A stretch of 64,000 nucleotides of DNA from Fragilaria radians (GCA_900642245.1 CAAAJI010000002.1:202786-266785); one strand, 5' to 3'; shown: positions 10,787 to 22,017, counted from the stretch's first letter. Notes: a model not told the origin generated them from the letters alone. Program-made: numbers and translations.

Positions 10787-11866
10787 TTAAACTGCTTCAT
10801 CTCCCTCATTTTGCGGTTGTTTGGTTGCTGCTCGTTTTTCTGCTGCAGCCAAAAGGGCCGATCTATCGGCACATCTTCGAACAGGTCCAGCACTCGAGCC
10901 TAATGTATGACCTCCTGAAACAGGAAATGCGGGAATCACCGCTGCTGTTCGGTCTGTGCCCACATGAGTCGGCGGATCGACAGAGGAAAGTGGAGGAATG
11001 ACACTTATTCCGTAGGACTAGCGATGAAAAGTATGGTCGAAATGAATTAGAAACGATTGTAATAACAACTGGAAGACTTCGATTGGATCAATATCCGATG
11101 ATACTATGTTACTTACAATTGAATTATTTGTCCATGCTTCATCTCCTGATGCAACGTGTCCAGAAATCCAACCTGGACGTTGAGTGAAACTTGAGAATAT
11201 TGTCTCCTCCCATTGATTGAATCGGGAGGGACCCAATTTTAGTTTATCCAACCATCCATAACCATACGCATATCCCACTGCAACACTTATGAGATCGGCC
11301 GCATTCAATCCTCCCATAAGGGTAAAAAGTGCCCACATCGCTATCGGATAATAGCAAGTTGGTAAAACGAAGAAAAACAGCCGGCGCTTACTATCATGAG
11401 GTGCCCGAGAGCATTCAGCGGCAATGAGACCAAAAAGAATTGTCCAGATTCCAATTGATCGATGCCACAGAAAAGTGGGATCCCCTGTCATCAAGTATGC
11501 CATCATGAAAAACGCTAGAAAAATGACATTTGTACATAAGGCAATGGTAAGGAGAAACCATCCAAACGCTGACGAACCCATACTATATTCTAATCTTTTT
11601 CCATTGTCTGTAAAGGAAAGGAATGCAAAAAGGAGAGATATTGCGCTTTGACATATGAATGGTGAGATGACTATCCTGTAAAGTTCATAGTTGAAGATAC
11701 AAAAATGAGGTGTTGTGGATGTCGCATAGGAAAGATCCACAAAGCAACCTATGGTCCAAGTAACGCCAAGGGTTGTCAAGACAGATCTTGTTACAAACGG
11801 GGTTTCCTGGAGGAATTGTTCATATGCGTTTAGTATAGGATTGGACGAAGGAGGATTCATTGACAT
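10787..11866 (-). CDS. Rhomboid/derlin-superfamily membrane protein with p97-binding tail
   Basis: Polytopic ER-type membrane protein, 326 residues after splicing: exon 1 11866-11117, intron 11116-11018 (GTAAGT...CTAG), exon 2 11017-10787. Without splicing the frame stops at 11018; the spliced join NNSI-SYGISVIPPL stays open and adds 76 residues. The body has about six hydrophobic segments and the derlin-like opening ETPFVTRSVLTTL. The rhomboid catalytic GxSx and second-helix His are not seen (RSIGIWTILFG and DLISVAVGYAYGY occupy those places), so it is probably a pseudoprotease related to UBAC2 or derlins. The tail has FPVSGGHTLG, similar to an SHP box (281-290), and RSALLAAAEKR (302-312), an exact match to the VIM consensus RX5AAX2R. 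Both bind p97/Cdc48, pointing to ER-associated degradation. A role in the plastid-surface ERAD-like machinery is possible but unsupported. Confidence 0.78.
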
Positions 11867-13558
11867 GGTTTCACTACATTGAAATTTCTAGACAGTGCTA
11901 TCCCAGAATATGCGAGAATAAAATCGGTTAAGGATACTTTGACAAATGACGATGTAATAATTTCAACTAAATGATGATGCCCCTTGCAGACGGAAAAAGT
12001 TTAAAAACAATGACGAGGCATCAAATACCGGGAGACCTGTATTCACCTATATGACTTCATTAGACTAACTTTAAAAAGTCCCAGTTTAAAACCATTTGAT
12101 TCTAAAGGTAACGACAAATGGGATGCAATGTACAGCGATTCATGCAAGCGAAAATGTTTAATTTGGGATTCAATTCATTGTACTCACTTGAATTAGACTG
12201 TTACCAATCTAAGAATCCACCGCCCAGTTTAAAAAATATAGGTCAAGACGACCACTGGTAAAATTAAACTTAAATTAATAAACCAACATCGCTCCATCAT
12301 GAATTGCAATGTGCATAGAAAAGGATACCTTACAAATATATTGTTGACATGGAAGTCACATTAAGACACTACTGATATTCACCTCAAGCTCAAATTTGAC
12401 GTCCTGTGTCATTATCTGTTTTTACGGCAACATATACTGTGTGCGAGTGTCAGACGATAAGAAAAAAGATAGTCTAGGCTTATTATAGGTTTTGTTATTG
12501 ATTATCATTATTCCATCACAAATGATCGAAAATCATAAAATAACATGAATGCGTAAAACAAATAAAAGAAAAAAATCATTCGACAACTAAGATAGTTTGT
12601 TGAAGCATCCTCAAATTCTGATGAAGCTCATTAGTCAATGACCGAAAATCGAAGGATTGCGTCATCAATATTCATAAACTAGAGTACGAGTTACAGTAAA
12701 AGCAATGGTATAAGCTCATAAGAAGAAGTTTACTGCAATCTAAAAATCAACTAAGCGCACATGTAATTTTTCAATTCACCATCTAGAATACTTTGAAGAA
12801 AATTTGTTGACTATAGTCGTGAAACCAATCTGGGAAGCATCTCTTGATTGAGGCTTGATCTTTAGAATTTAATTTCATTTTTTTGCATCCTTGACGTCAG
12901 CTATGTCATCAGAATTTGATTAATATTTTCGATAAGTCAAATTTCAGTTAACTACATGGCTAAATCTTCTAACTTCACCTATCATAATCTCGTTCTTTTT
13001 TGTCCTGCAGATGCCAAGCAAGTCTACCATAATAATGACTCCTTCCTGGCAAGGCATCTGAGGCAATGAAGTGGGATAAGGTGTAACGAGACCTAGTGGA
13101 ATCTTTTATAGGAAAGAGACAATATTTGCTTTAACCCTTGGAAGGTCCAGAATGAGTGAGGATTCAGTAATCAGTCTTGTCCGTGGCTCAGAGTTATGGG
13201 TGAAAGTTGCATGACAAGAAACCATGAAGAAAATTCCATTACTGCTTAATGATTGATGGTGGCTCATATCTGTGATTGAATGAAGATATGATTTGCATAG
13301 TTATTGGCTTGATGAGTTTCACCATCCAGAAAATTAATGGCAAAGTAAGCTTAGAATAGTAGGAGTAAAGCATGTTTACTCAAAGGAATGTTAGTTTGCT
13401 TTCAACATTTGGAAAGGTTTTATTGATCTGTTAATTCTGTTTTGGATTTTCAGAATTCCGTTCGGCCATGATTCCGCAATGACTCGCATGGTACGGTGAA
13501 GAGTAGGGTACTACGCTTTACAATAATTTGTCATTTCCATTGCTCATAACTTTCCCAA
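11867..13558. other. Intergenic region, 1.7 kb
   Basis: No open frame of note, RNA gene or repeat recognised. It separates two divergently transcribed secretory-pathway genes (rhomboid-like and Yif1). Confidence 0.45.
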
Positions 13559-14782
13559 ATGGCAAGCTATTACAGTGCTGGAAGTAGTCATCCTTCAGGA
13601 GGCGATTCTATGGGAGGGAACGGATATTACAACTATGGTCAGAAAAAGCAAGAGCAACAGCAGCAACAACAGCAGCAACAACAACAACAACAACCGTTTC
13701 ATAGTAGTGGTCAACAACAGGCACAAGTCTTCTCCTCAGCTCATCCATGGCAGGCATCATCGACATCGTTTTCAGGAGTAGCATCAAACTCTATTTCTGG
13801 TGCAGCACCCATGCCGAATTCTCAACCATCCTTTTGGAATCCCGCGACGGCGGCAACTGTGGCAGCAATGGCAACATCCGTTGCAACGTCTGGGATGAAC
13901 AATCCGGATGCGATGTTAGAATTTGCTTCGTCGGCGGGGACTACATTTTTAGCATCCTCTTCGGCACGAATGATTCCAGGATTGGAAGCAATTATGACGA
14001 ATCTACGTGGATATTTTGCCGTGGACAATCGATATGTTCAGGGGAAGATGGGTCGAATCTTGTTCCCATTTTTGGCTCGATCTTGGAAACGTATGGTACG
14101 TACAATCTGTTGAATTCAGACTGGAAAGAATTTGATTTATTTCATGTCATTCTAAACCTATTGATCTCCCTGTATGTCATTCCTCTATTGGCACATTTAC
14201 CTTGTCTGTTACATCCGTTCACTTCACTGCTTTTGAACACTGCCATAGCCATCGGAACCAGTCGGTCCTGAATTAAAAATAGCGTATGCTTTGCCAAATG
14301 CGGATGGCAATGCTCCCGATCTCTACATTCCTCTCATGTCTTTTATTACCTACGTCTTATTATGTGCTATGGTGTACGGCAATGCCGGAAAGTTTTCTCC
14401 TCAAGTCATTTCACAGGTTGCCACATTATGCTTTGGCTGTCAAGTTGTAGAAGTCGTGGGGATGCGATTCGGCATTTACATGTTGCAATCCCCCATTCCC
14501 GTCTTGGATCTCTTGAGCTATACAGGTTACAAATATTTGGGCTTATGTGTCAACATGATAGCCGGGATTACGCTTAGTCACTTTGGAATGGGAAAAGAAG
14601 CATATTATATTTTCTTTGTTTACACGAGCCTTGCGGCATGTTGGTTTATGTTGAAGACGCTGGCAAACAACATCCCAATATCTTCTTCAAGTGGACGGAA
14701 TAGAGATATGATGGTTCTTGCGTTTGCAGTTTCTCAGGCCATTGTGATGTATTTGGTGGGAAAAACCAAATTTTTGACCTGA
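13559..14782 (+). CDS. YIF1: Yif1-type Golgi membrane protein
   Basis: Partner of Yip1 in ER-to-Golgi vesicle traffic and Rab binding. Exons 13559-14095 and 14249-14782, intron 14096-14248 with GTACGT donor and CATAG acceptor; the join SWKRM-PSEPVGPELKIAYALPNADG gives a 356-residue protein. Recognised by NAPDLYIPLMSFITYVLL and the following membrane segments (CFGCQVVEVVG, LLSYTGYKYLGLC, YIFFVYTSLAACWFMLKTL, and the C-terminal span), the Yif1 family arrangement of a cytosolic N-terminus and about five C-terminal helices. The cytosolic part carries a run of 13 glutamines (residues 33-45, mixed CAG/CAA codons) and Ser/Ala/Pro-rich linkers. This is a confident family call. Confidence 0.92.
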
Positions 14783-14892
14783 GGGACTTGCCACAGGAGA
14801 CGTAGTCTGTAGGTATGCATAACTAGTATTATGTGTGACTAGCATGAAATGATGACGAATACTAGATTACAGTTCTTTTATCGTTTTGACAT

Positions 14893-15855
14893 TTAACGTC
14901 GAGCAGCACCTTCTAATAAACTACGAACTTTATTCAAATTGATGAGATCCACTTCCTTTGCTCCTTCGTTTCGTTCTGCTTCATACATGGCATTTACAAA
15001 TTCCAATGGTGTTGAGTTTCGGCAATGAACTGTTCTTCGAGGATTCGTTGCTAAACGAAATCGTCCAGAAGATACCAAGGAAATTAGGGATGTTACTGTT
15101 GGTTCGTCAGAAAAGTGTAACAATAGATACTTTACGACAGTGGGCATAGCTCGCGCAGCTGCTACACAGAGAGCTGTGAGAGAAACATCATTGTCCTCTT
15201 GAGTCGGTATAGTTATATTGGCTCCCCATCGCTCAATCAACTCTCGGACACATCGAAGGATTGTCGATTCCCTCACATGACGAGCACGACAACACTCGAC
15301 CAAAAAGGTTCCACCTGTACTTGTCCGACGATTGATCCGTGGTTGAACATGAAATTCTCGAAGTAAAGAGACCAACCTTGCACGAGAAATACCTGGCTTG
15401 GGGTTAATACACAATTCGGACCAATGATAGTATGCAATCTCGGTATGATCTCGAGTCAAGTTATGAGCATCCCGAATACGTTGTATTACATTCGTTTGTT
15501 GAAGACGTTTCGAACATCGTCGCGTGAATGACAATGACGGAAATTGTAGATTCTGTTGTTTGGTTGAAAGACGCTTTCGTTTGAAGGATGACGATTCACT
15601 CTCATGATACACATGTGGGTCAGGAGGATCGACACCGTAATCTTCTATCAAAATGGCGGACCATAATGGTGATTGCTCCTCACGTAAAAGTTTGGATGCT
15701 AAACAACATAGGGGTGCAATTTGATGACAAAGGACAGAAACGCGTTCGGTCGGACCTGCAACAAAAGAAACAATTCGAAACAATAGTACTTCCGGGAGAT
15801 CCAAAAATGTGATGGCCATGATGATGATTAAGTGACGATGAAGCATTCGATACAC
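14893..15855 (-). CDS. F-box-like protein with ankyrin-like repeat
   Basis: A 320-residue frame; Met13 (15819) directly precedes ITFLDLPEVLLFRIVSFV, the opening of an F-box, and is the more natural start. F-box proteins bind Skp1 and bring substrates to SCF ubiquitin ligases. Residues about 90-130 are basic (FKRKRL, RRCSKRL). The C-terminal half has SLTALCVAAARAMPTVVKYLL, which reads like one ankyrin repeat, with weaker helical pairs on either side. It is tail-to-tail with Yif1 (110 bases between stops) and head-to-head with the single-span protein gene, so the two share a promoter of about 190 bases. The function is inferred from domain resemblance only. Confidence 0.72.
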   Translation of the reverse strand: MYRMLHRHLIIIMAITFLDLPEVLLFRIVSFVAGPTERVSVLCHQIAPLCCLASKLLREEQSPLWSAILIEDYGVDPPDPHVYHESESSSFKRKRLSTKQQNLQFPSLSFTRRCSKRLQQTNVIQRIRDAHNLTRDHTEIAYYHWSELCINPKPGISRARLVSLLREFHVQPRINRRTSTGGTFLVECCRARHVRESTILRCVRELIERWGANITIPTQEDNDVSLTALCVAAARAMPTVVKYLLLHFSDEPTVTSLISLVSSGRFRLATNPRRTVHCRNSTPLEFVNAMYEAERNEGAKEVDLINLNKVRSLLEGAARR

Positions 15856-15973
15856 TCATCTGTGGAATAATATTAACCTTAATGTTTTTTAATTGCAAAA
15901 AGAATCTTTTCATATTAGTTGCACAGTCTCTACAAACACTGTTCGTTTCACGAATCGTCAAGGCTAACGTCAA

Positions 15974-16708
15974 GTGCTGTTCTTTTCCAACTTGTTGTCC
16001 AACTTTCAAAACCTTATCGATCGGTCCTCCTTGCATCACGACATGACTCAAGATAATTCCTCCGACAGAGTTAACGTCGTCCTGGATGAACCTATGAATC
16101 CATATCTAATGGACGATGACGAAGTTGTAGTAGATAACGGCGAAGTTGTTATGGAGGATCAACTGCTTCCAAATTCTACGTCTCCCACCCTTCCTATGCA
16201 AAGGAACAATAACCAAGAGAATTACGAACCTTTAACACAGTCTCCAATCCGCCTTCAAAAGGATCGCAGCAGTAGCAGTATTCCTATTGCAACACCCAAC
16301 GATGAAAATTATGACCCAGTCGCAGACGACGATGACGCATTTACAATTATTGATTTAGATCCATTCGCAGATGCTACCTTGAATCGACAAAACAATACTG
16401 CATCAACCTCGGCAGGTCTGGCTTGGATACTTGAAAGGAATAGCAGTCCAGAATTAGAAGAACGTCGACAAAGAATTCTCTTACGAGAATTGGAGCGTAT
16501 CCAAAGGGCATCCTTCCTTCATTTTCTTCTCCTATGCCTCATCCCCTTCACACTTATGCTACTCATACTAGTGACAGTCTTGAAGGATGAAATTGACTGT
16601 AACTCTCTAGCAACCACATGTAGGGAAGAAACCAGATCGTTCATGAATGCCTTTACACGTCGATGTATCTGCGATGCAATTCTTGTGGTATCTTCTTCTA
16701 GTAATTGA
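15974..16708 (+). CDS. Acidic single-span membrane protein, unknown function
   Basis: Frame of 244 codons; the likely translation start is the in-frame Met24 at 16043 (MTQDNSSDRVN), because codons 1-23 sit in the short divergent promoter. The N-terminal 170 residues are acidic and disordered (DDDEVVVDNGEVV, VADDDDAFTIIDLDPF). A basic amphipathic stretch follows (EERRQRILLRELERIQRAS), then one membrane span (FLHFLLLCLIPFTLMLLILVTVL) and a short Cys-containing tail. The arrangement is of an acidic cytosolic domain with a C-terminal anchor. I do not recognise the family. Confidence 0.6.
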   Translation: MLFFSNLLSNFQNLIDRSSLHHDMTQDNSSDRVNVVLDEPMNPYLMDDDEVVVDNGEVVMEDQLLPNSTSPTLPMQRNNNQENYEPLTQSPIRLQKDRSSSSIPIATPNDENYDPVADDDDAFTIIDLDPFADATLNRQNNTASTSAGLAWILERNSSPELEERRQRILLRELERIQRASFLHFLLLCLIPFTLMLLILVTVLKDEIDCNSLATTCREETRSFMNAFTRRCICDAILVVSSSSN

Positions 16709-17162
16709 TCAATATTCTGAGCTACCTTTTGGAATTGAATAATGTATCTGCATGTAAATATATTGACACAATAATGTAGTTATTCAAAGCATGCAATCAA
16801 AAATATATCAGCTGTGTAGTGATTCATGTTTCGAAAAAATAAATGCGATCATAAACACTAGTAGAAAGTCAAGTCGACTACAATTGGTGACAATTATCAA
16901 TCCTTTTCAAAGCAGTTCTCCATTAATATAATCAGGTGAACTATGTTTTAGTAGTTTGAAGATGAGTGATTGACATGTAAAGATTTCGAAGGACAATTTC
17001 ACTATAGATTTTCTGAATTATTGAAATGTATTGGTAGTCTCAGTTACGAAAGGGTTATTTCCTATACTTACATGTCAACGAATAGAATAATAATACACCT
17101 TCACCAAGGCTCAGTTATTGCTTTGACTGAATCACTTTAAGTCGTACAACTAATATCCATTT
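16709..17162. other. Short intergenic region between convergent genes
   Basis: AT-rich 3' flank of two converging genes; no feature recognised. Confidence 0.4.
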
Positions 17163-17819
17163 TTAACATTTGTTAATTACCTGACTTTCTGCTACTTCTG
17201 TCACAAAGACATCAACTCTGGGCCCATTTCCTAAACAAGTCTTGTGCTTGATCACCACCGTGTTTGTAATTGCATTTCTTAATGTATTCTGTAATTCTGG
17301 TACATATGAGTTTCGGAACCAATTGGGATCTCCAAGCAAAGTTCTCTTCCTTCCGTCGGAATTATCACCCGCACACTGCTTGCAAGTTCCTCCCCCTTTC
17401 CAAACAAAATTCAACACATTGCTATTTAGGCGACGTCTCCCGGTTACTTTAGTTGGGGTGGTACAAACCCTTGCAAGGTATTTCGCACCGTCGCCTTTGC
17501 CTTGCGGTCCTACGCCGTAGTTAATTAGCAAGGTGTTCAAATCCGCTCCAATTTTCTGCTGCAAAGAGGTATTACAACCGCCTGTATTGAAACCGCCTTG
17601 TGGAGTCAAGTCAAGCTGAATGTTGAAGTAAAAAACAGGGCCTCTACCGCACTGGATGGCATTGCTTTGAAGGTTCCTATCACTTTTCCCAGCATCATTC
17701 TCCAATTTAGATTGCAGCGAAGGAATGTCCTCATTTGATTCTTCGGGATTCGAAAACGCTAGTGTTGTGCTTAAACAGATTATGACGATGTAGATGTACA
17801 AGATTGTAAACTTCGACAT
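17163..17819 (-). CDS. Secreted cysteine-containing protein, unknown function
   Basis: A 218-residue protein with a clear signal peptide (FTILYIYIVIICLSTTLAFS) likely cut after TLA. The mature part contains GRGPVFYFNIQLDLTPQGG, GRRRLN and GTCKQCAGDNSDGRKRTLL, and ends ...VFVTEVAESQVINKC. Scattered Cys residues and GRRRL/RKRTLL segments are typical of secreted diatom proteins that often occur as repeats in larger cell-surface proteins. No enzyme motif is visible. The stop follows CAG-GTAATT, which could be a splice donor, so the true protein might extend further on a later exon, but I could not find one. It could be a wall- or mucilage-associated protein. Confidence 0.7.
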   Translation of the reverse strand: MSKFTILYIYIVIICLSTTLAFSNPEESNEDIPSLQSKLENDAGKSDRNLQSNAIQCGRGPVFYFNIQLDLTPQGGFNTGGCNTSLQQKIGADLNTLLINYGVGPQGKGDGAKYLARVCTTPTKVTGRRRLNSNVLNFVWKGGGTCKQCAGDNSDGRKRTLLGDPNWFRNSYVPELQNTLRNAITNTVVIKHKTCLGNGPRVDVFVTEVAESQVINKC

Positions 17820-18490
17820 AGTTTAAGAAATGAAGAATTGTGAAAAAAATAAGAACATTTCTGAACCTTGTGGACATTGGAGAGAAAAGCCCTCGATTTG
17901 TTTCACGAATGACCGATTCACGCTTGAATCTATTCTAATTGTTACTTGATTCCGTTTCCAAATACAACGAAAAGGAAAAAGGGTGCAAATAAGCAGGAAC
18001 GAAGTATAAATGTTAGGACCCTAATTTATTTATGCATGTTAAATGTCTAGCCAATAAATTTTATTCAATAGATGTGATAAATGACCTAATTGAGCGTCTT
18101 ATGTCTTTTTTTGACTTGAAAGTAAAAAAGTCATCACGCCCTGATATCGAATCTTCCTCTACTGGTCAGAAATGATTGTCTCCAAAACCATTGATCAGAC
18201 ATGTCACGTTTGTTTGTTTGTCTTTTCTAATATGAATTGTCAACTGGTTTCTCTCCTAGGCTCCTGGGAGGATTTCAATTTATTGCTCTCTACGTGAAGA
18301 AGTAGTATGCTGCAAATAAGGCATTCCAAGTCTTACATTGGGTATACTTGACTGCCTTTTGTTATTTCTTGGATCCCGTTGCGGCAGGAAGCGGCAAGAA
18401 GTGGGCACTGAATTAAAGGAAGTGAAAGTTGGTTATGTAATATAACATTTTAGAAATTATGAGCTTATTATCCATTGTTTTGGAGTTAGT

Positions 18491-18576
18491 GGGATTGAAA
18501 TAAAATAGGTTTCCAGGAACACCAAAGTTTGAATGGGATTGAAATAAGAGTTTCCAGGAACATCAAAGTTTGTAGG
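18491..18576. repeat. Two-copy tandem repeat, about 44-base unit
   Basis: GGGATTGAAATAA...GTTTCCAGGAACA(C/T)CAAAGTTTG occurs at 18491-18534 and again at 18535-18576 with a few differences. Confidence 0.75.
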
Positions 18577-19329
18577 ATTGAATGTCAATCAAGTTCTCCC
18601 AAGACTTATTTATTTTCCATTGATAAAACTTAAAGTGTAATTTCTAGATGCGTACTGCAAGAAACAGTTATGTACATGTGCAATGTGTAAATACCAGGTA
18701 CTGCAAGAATCAGTGCAGAGTTCTTGAGCAAATTTTCAATCATGTAAAATTCTACGTGCAAAGAAGTACTGGAAATAAGAAAGAGAAGCCAATGCGTTCA
18801 AAATTAGTATGATGCATTGGCAAGTGTGAGTAGTAGGAGTAGAGTGCAAAATTCAAGGGTCATTGCATTTGGGTCAGTCGTAAAACCTGAAATATAGAAT
18901 TGATGTCAATTGCATCATAGTTTCACCTTTCAATAGAACACATTGATTGCTTGGTAGAAACGTTACTTAAGTAATCTTCTCCATTCAATCTCAGCAATAA
19001 CTAACTTATTTTCATATACAGAAGATTAATTGAATCTCTGGAATTGCTTTCTTATTCCTTTCTTTGATTATAGTATGATAGTGTAGAGGGTATCTGATTG
19101 AAGAAATGCCTACTTATCATTCCCAGCGTACTATTATTCAGTAGTTATAGCACTCCATTTTTATGTCCTTATCCTTTCTTTTCTTCTAGAGTTTTTTCTT
19201 CTTTACAAAGCTGTTACTTGAACTTGATGGTTGTAGCAGGAAACCCAAGTCATTCATCGAAAGGGTTGGTTTGCTCTATGCTGAGTTGCACAAAATGAAA
19301 TTTTGATCTATTTTTTGATAAAAATTCAT

Positions 19330-19401
19330 CTCATTCGCGCCACATCACCCTCTTGTGAAGGTCACTCTCATTCGCGCCACATCACCCCCTTGTGAAGGTG
19401 T
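19330..19401. repeat. Two-copy tandem repeat, 37-base unit
   Basis: CTCATTCGCGCCACATCACC followed by a CTTGTGAAGGT end occurs at 19330-19366 and 19367-19401, nearly identical. The GC-rich unit stands out in AT-rich surroundings. Read on the minus strand it contains AAGGGGGTGATGTGGCGCG, which looks like a polypurine tract beside an LTR boundary. Confidence 0.75.
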
Positions 19402-19629
19402 CGCGTCACTCCTTAAGATGCATGCGCTCACTTTCTGGTGAATCTTGATTAGGATATGAGTTTATTCTTCTCAAAATCCTTCTTAAAACTATCTTTTGTT
19501 TTAATCATCTTTAATATAAATAAAAGTAGATAGTTAATGTCTTTACTACCCAAATCCAGATGTGTACATATAAAGAATATATAGATTCTTTATACTCACC
19601 TGTACTACCAGTCTTGGACGTCTCCAACA
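19330..19629 (-). mobile_element. Possible solo LTR
   Basis: On the minus strand, from 19629, the sequence opens TGTTGGAGACG, as copia LTRs often do. It then has a TATA-like stretch (GTATAAAGAATCTATATATTC) and reaches the purine-rich 37-base repeats about 240 bases later. No coding part is near. The second terminus and a target duplication could not be placed, so this is tentative. Confidence 0.3.
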
Positions 19630-20663
19630 CTTGTACACAAATCCATCTCTTAGTCTAATCTATTAGTGTCAGACTGGATATTATTCATTTCACATACAGA
19701 TATTAAATTAATATAATTTTTTTTAGTCTATACTTAAACGTATGACATGGTTGTCAAAGCAATGGTAATCCAGCAAATAAAACAAAGAAGCAATTCAATT
19801 ATATAAAAGCAGGCAATTCAAGGCCAAGGTGCACACACAAGCTCTGACGCAAGCTTGTAGTCACTCTAAGCTGAAATTTACATACCTTTGTTACTTTTTG
19901 GTAACTAGATCAAGGCTAACATCTACTAATGTTCTAATTTTGATGATTCATAGCAAATTTGACGTAATCATGTGTAACAAATATGCTGGATTCATGTACT
20001 TGGTTTGGAATGTGACCATAGATGCTTCACAATTTATAATTAGGATTCTCTTTTGCTTAGTTTGATGAATGGAATTTTTTGGTTGCAATGCATGAATGTG
20101 TGTCAAAAGAAAATTAAGCTTTGAAGTATCTTTTTGTAGACCGCTGGTCAAAATTACAAGATTAAAATAGGCCAAACCGGAATAATGGCTTAGGAATGAT
20201 TCGCTCTTATCCTACAGATGTCTATCTTCAAAATACATTATTCTGCTGGATTGGATGTTATAGCGCTTGAGTTTCAAGTGTGACTCAGAGAGGGAAGATA
20301 ATGTAATGGTGATACAGTCCTTCGTTAACGTCTATGAAAGATGAAGAAGCTGTCTTTTTTGTCCTTAAATACTGGAAATTTATGTAAGGAATTTCAAGCT
20401 TCAAGCTTTACACTAATGAATATGAAATTTCAAATTATTATGGATAGCTGTTATGTTAAAATGATAATATAATGCCAATTGTTTTTGAATTGAAACAAGG
20501 ATTTTTTTTCTTCAAATTTTTTCGGATCATTAGTGTTTACATGAAAACCACAAGGCTTTCAGCGAATATCCTTGATCCATTCCCTGCTTTTGAGGTGAAA
20601 ACTCATGTTTACTATGGTGCTTTCCTCAAATAAGCTTTTCGATTCATCAAATATTCAAACCGA

Positions 20664-21638
20664 TCATCGATCAACATGCTTTGTAGTAAATGCAACTAGC
20701 CACTTTGCATTTGTTAAAACGTACTTCATTGCTCTTGTCCAGATTTCACCTTCCGGAACATACGACACAGACATTTTTCCGATTGTGTAGATATCTCCAG
20801 ATCCTTGTTCAACTGGGTATGGCATTGCCATTGTCCGATCTATGTTTTCTACAGCTTCAGCGGCGTCAGCAAGACATCCCAACAAACCATTTAGGGCAAT
20901 GTTAAAACTTCGTTTACCAAAGAACTGAAAAGAGTCATCCGAATAAAGGTTGTAGAATGTAACGGATTCTCCTTTACGTATTCCAATTTTGCTGGTACTT
21001 CCCTGTGGCACGAGCTTATTTTTGTACGTAATACCACAATTGGACTTTTTTTCCAAATTGAACAAAAGGAGAACAAGAAATCCTAACGCTGAATTGATCT
21101 CAATCCACGGAACACGAAATGGCTCCGGTGCAATTTGAGCGGATCCATTGTTTGATGCTAATTGCGCCACGGGATCATTTCTCGTCAGAGTATTGGAATT
21201 TGATATGCTCCACGATCGCTCTTGAGCACTTTCCACAGGACTCCCGGGTGTCCAAGAAAACGATGGAACTTCACTTGCCAATCGTAAGCCATTAATTGTC
21301 CCGAATGGACCATCATGCCAAATATGAAAACAATCATTTGTAACATTCCATTGATCGGCCATATTTAGCCAGCTCAAGTTGTGATTCGCTCTATTCACAG
21401 CCATCTGATAGTCATTTTGGGCTAACATATGATTCCTTTCAGCCTTTCCTCTTCGTAGCGTCCATTCTGTTAAGAATTTGGAGACCTCGGTTTCTTCAAA
21501 CTCGCGGAGCTCCAAACGCTTACGTTGTAAGACGGACAGTTTTGCCCTCAGTATTGCAACCTTTTCCTCCAAGTCGACTGTATCTTGCTGAGACTCAGAT
21601 TTCTTGTCGTTAATGGAAAATGTGTCCGCAGACATCAT
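20664..21638 (-). CDS. ATG6: Beclin 1/Atg6-type autophagy protein, short form
   Basis: Subunit of the class III PI3-kinase (Vps34) complex needed for autophagosome formation. Residues about 20-95 form a short coiled coil. The BARA domain then begins NVTNDCFHIWHDGPFGTING and continues VPWIEINSALGFLVLLL, KNKLVPQGSTSKI, FNIALNGLLGCL and ends AMKYVLTNAKWLVAFTT, close to the canonical end. At 324 residues it is shorter than the usual 450 or so: the N-terminal Bcl-2-binding region and Zn-type CxxC pair are absent, and a stop lies in frame just upstream of the first Met. A Ser/Asn-rich insertion of about 45 residues interrupts the BARA start between GLRL and VPWIEIN. It shares a 379-base divergent promoter with the amino-acid transporter. 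Confidence 0.88.
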   Translation of the reverse strand: MMSADTFSINDKKSESQQDTVDLEEKVAILRAKLSVLQRKRLELREFEETEVSKFLTEWTLRRGKAERNHMLAQNDYQMAVNRANHNLSWLNMADQWNVTNDCFHIWHDGPFGTINGLRLASEVPSFSWTPGSPVESAQERSWSISNSNTLTRNDPVAQLASNNGSAQIAPEPFRVPWIEINSALGFLVLLLFNLEKKSNCGITYKNKLVPQGSTSKIGIRKGESVTFYNLYSDDSFQFFGKRSFNIALNGLLGCLADAAEAVENIDRTMAMPYPVEQGSGDIYTIGKMSVSYVPEGEIWTRAMKYVLTNAKWLVAFTTKHVDR

Positions 21639-22017
21639 TTCAGCTTCTTGATTGTAGCAGACCCAGAATTACAAAATACGAAATTCAATAATCAATCGAA
21701 GTAGTCGAGAGTCGGCTGTGGAAAATTTAGTGTATCCCATGTTCTACATGACTTATCCCGACTAAGACTATAAAAGGTTGTTGAACCTAAAATACGCAAT
21801 TTCATCAGTTTAATAGAATATATGAAAAACACAAAGTCAAGAATTATCAACATAAAAGCATCAGATTTCAAAGCAATAAAGAAAATGAGCAAGGGTTATT
21901 ATTATCGTCAAATTCTATTTTCCCTTTTGAAAGCCATTTCAAAAAAGGAAAACCCCTAACTGTAAAGCATTAAGCTAGGGATAACATTTTATTTGGATAA
22001 AAAGGAGGAAAAGAACA

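Larger units (their letters stand above)
17820..20663. other. Repeat-bearing gene desert, 2.8 kb
   Basis: No supported gene. Contains two tandem duplications and an LTR-like segment listed separately. Other short frames (19098-19298, 19829-20065, 20605-20790) have no family resemblance. Confidence 0.45.

Noticed and set aside
13640..13692. CAG/CAA run as a possible microsatellite only
   Set aside because: It lies in the Yif1 reading frame as a 13-Gln run, so it is treated as part of the protein.
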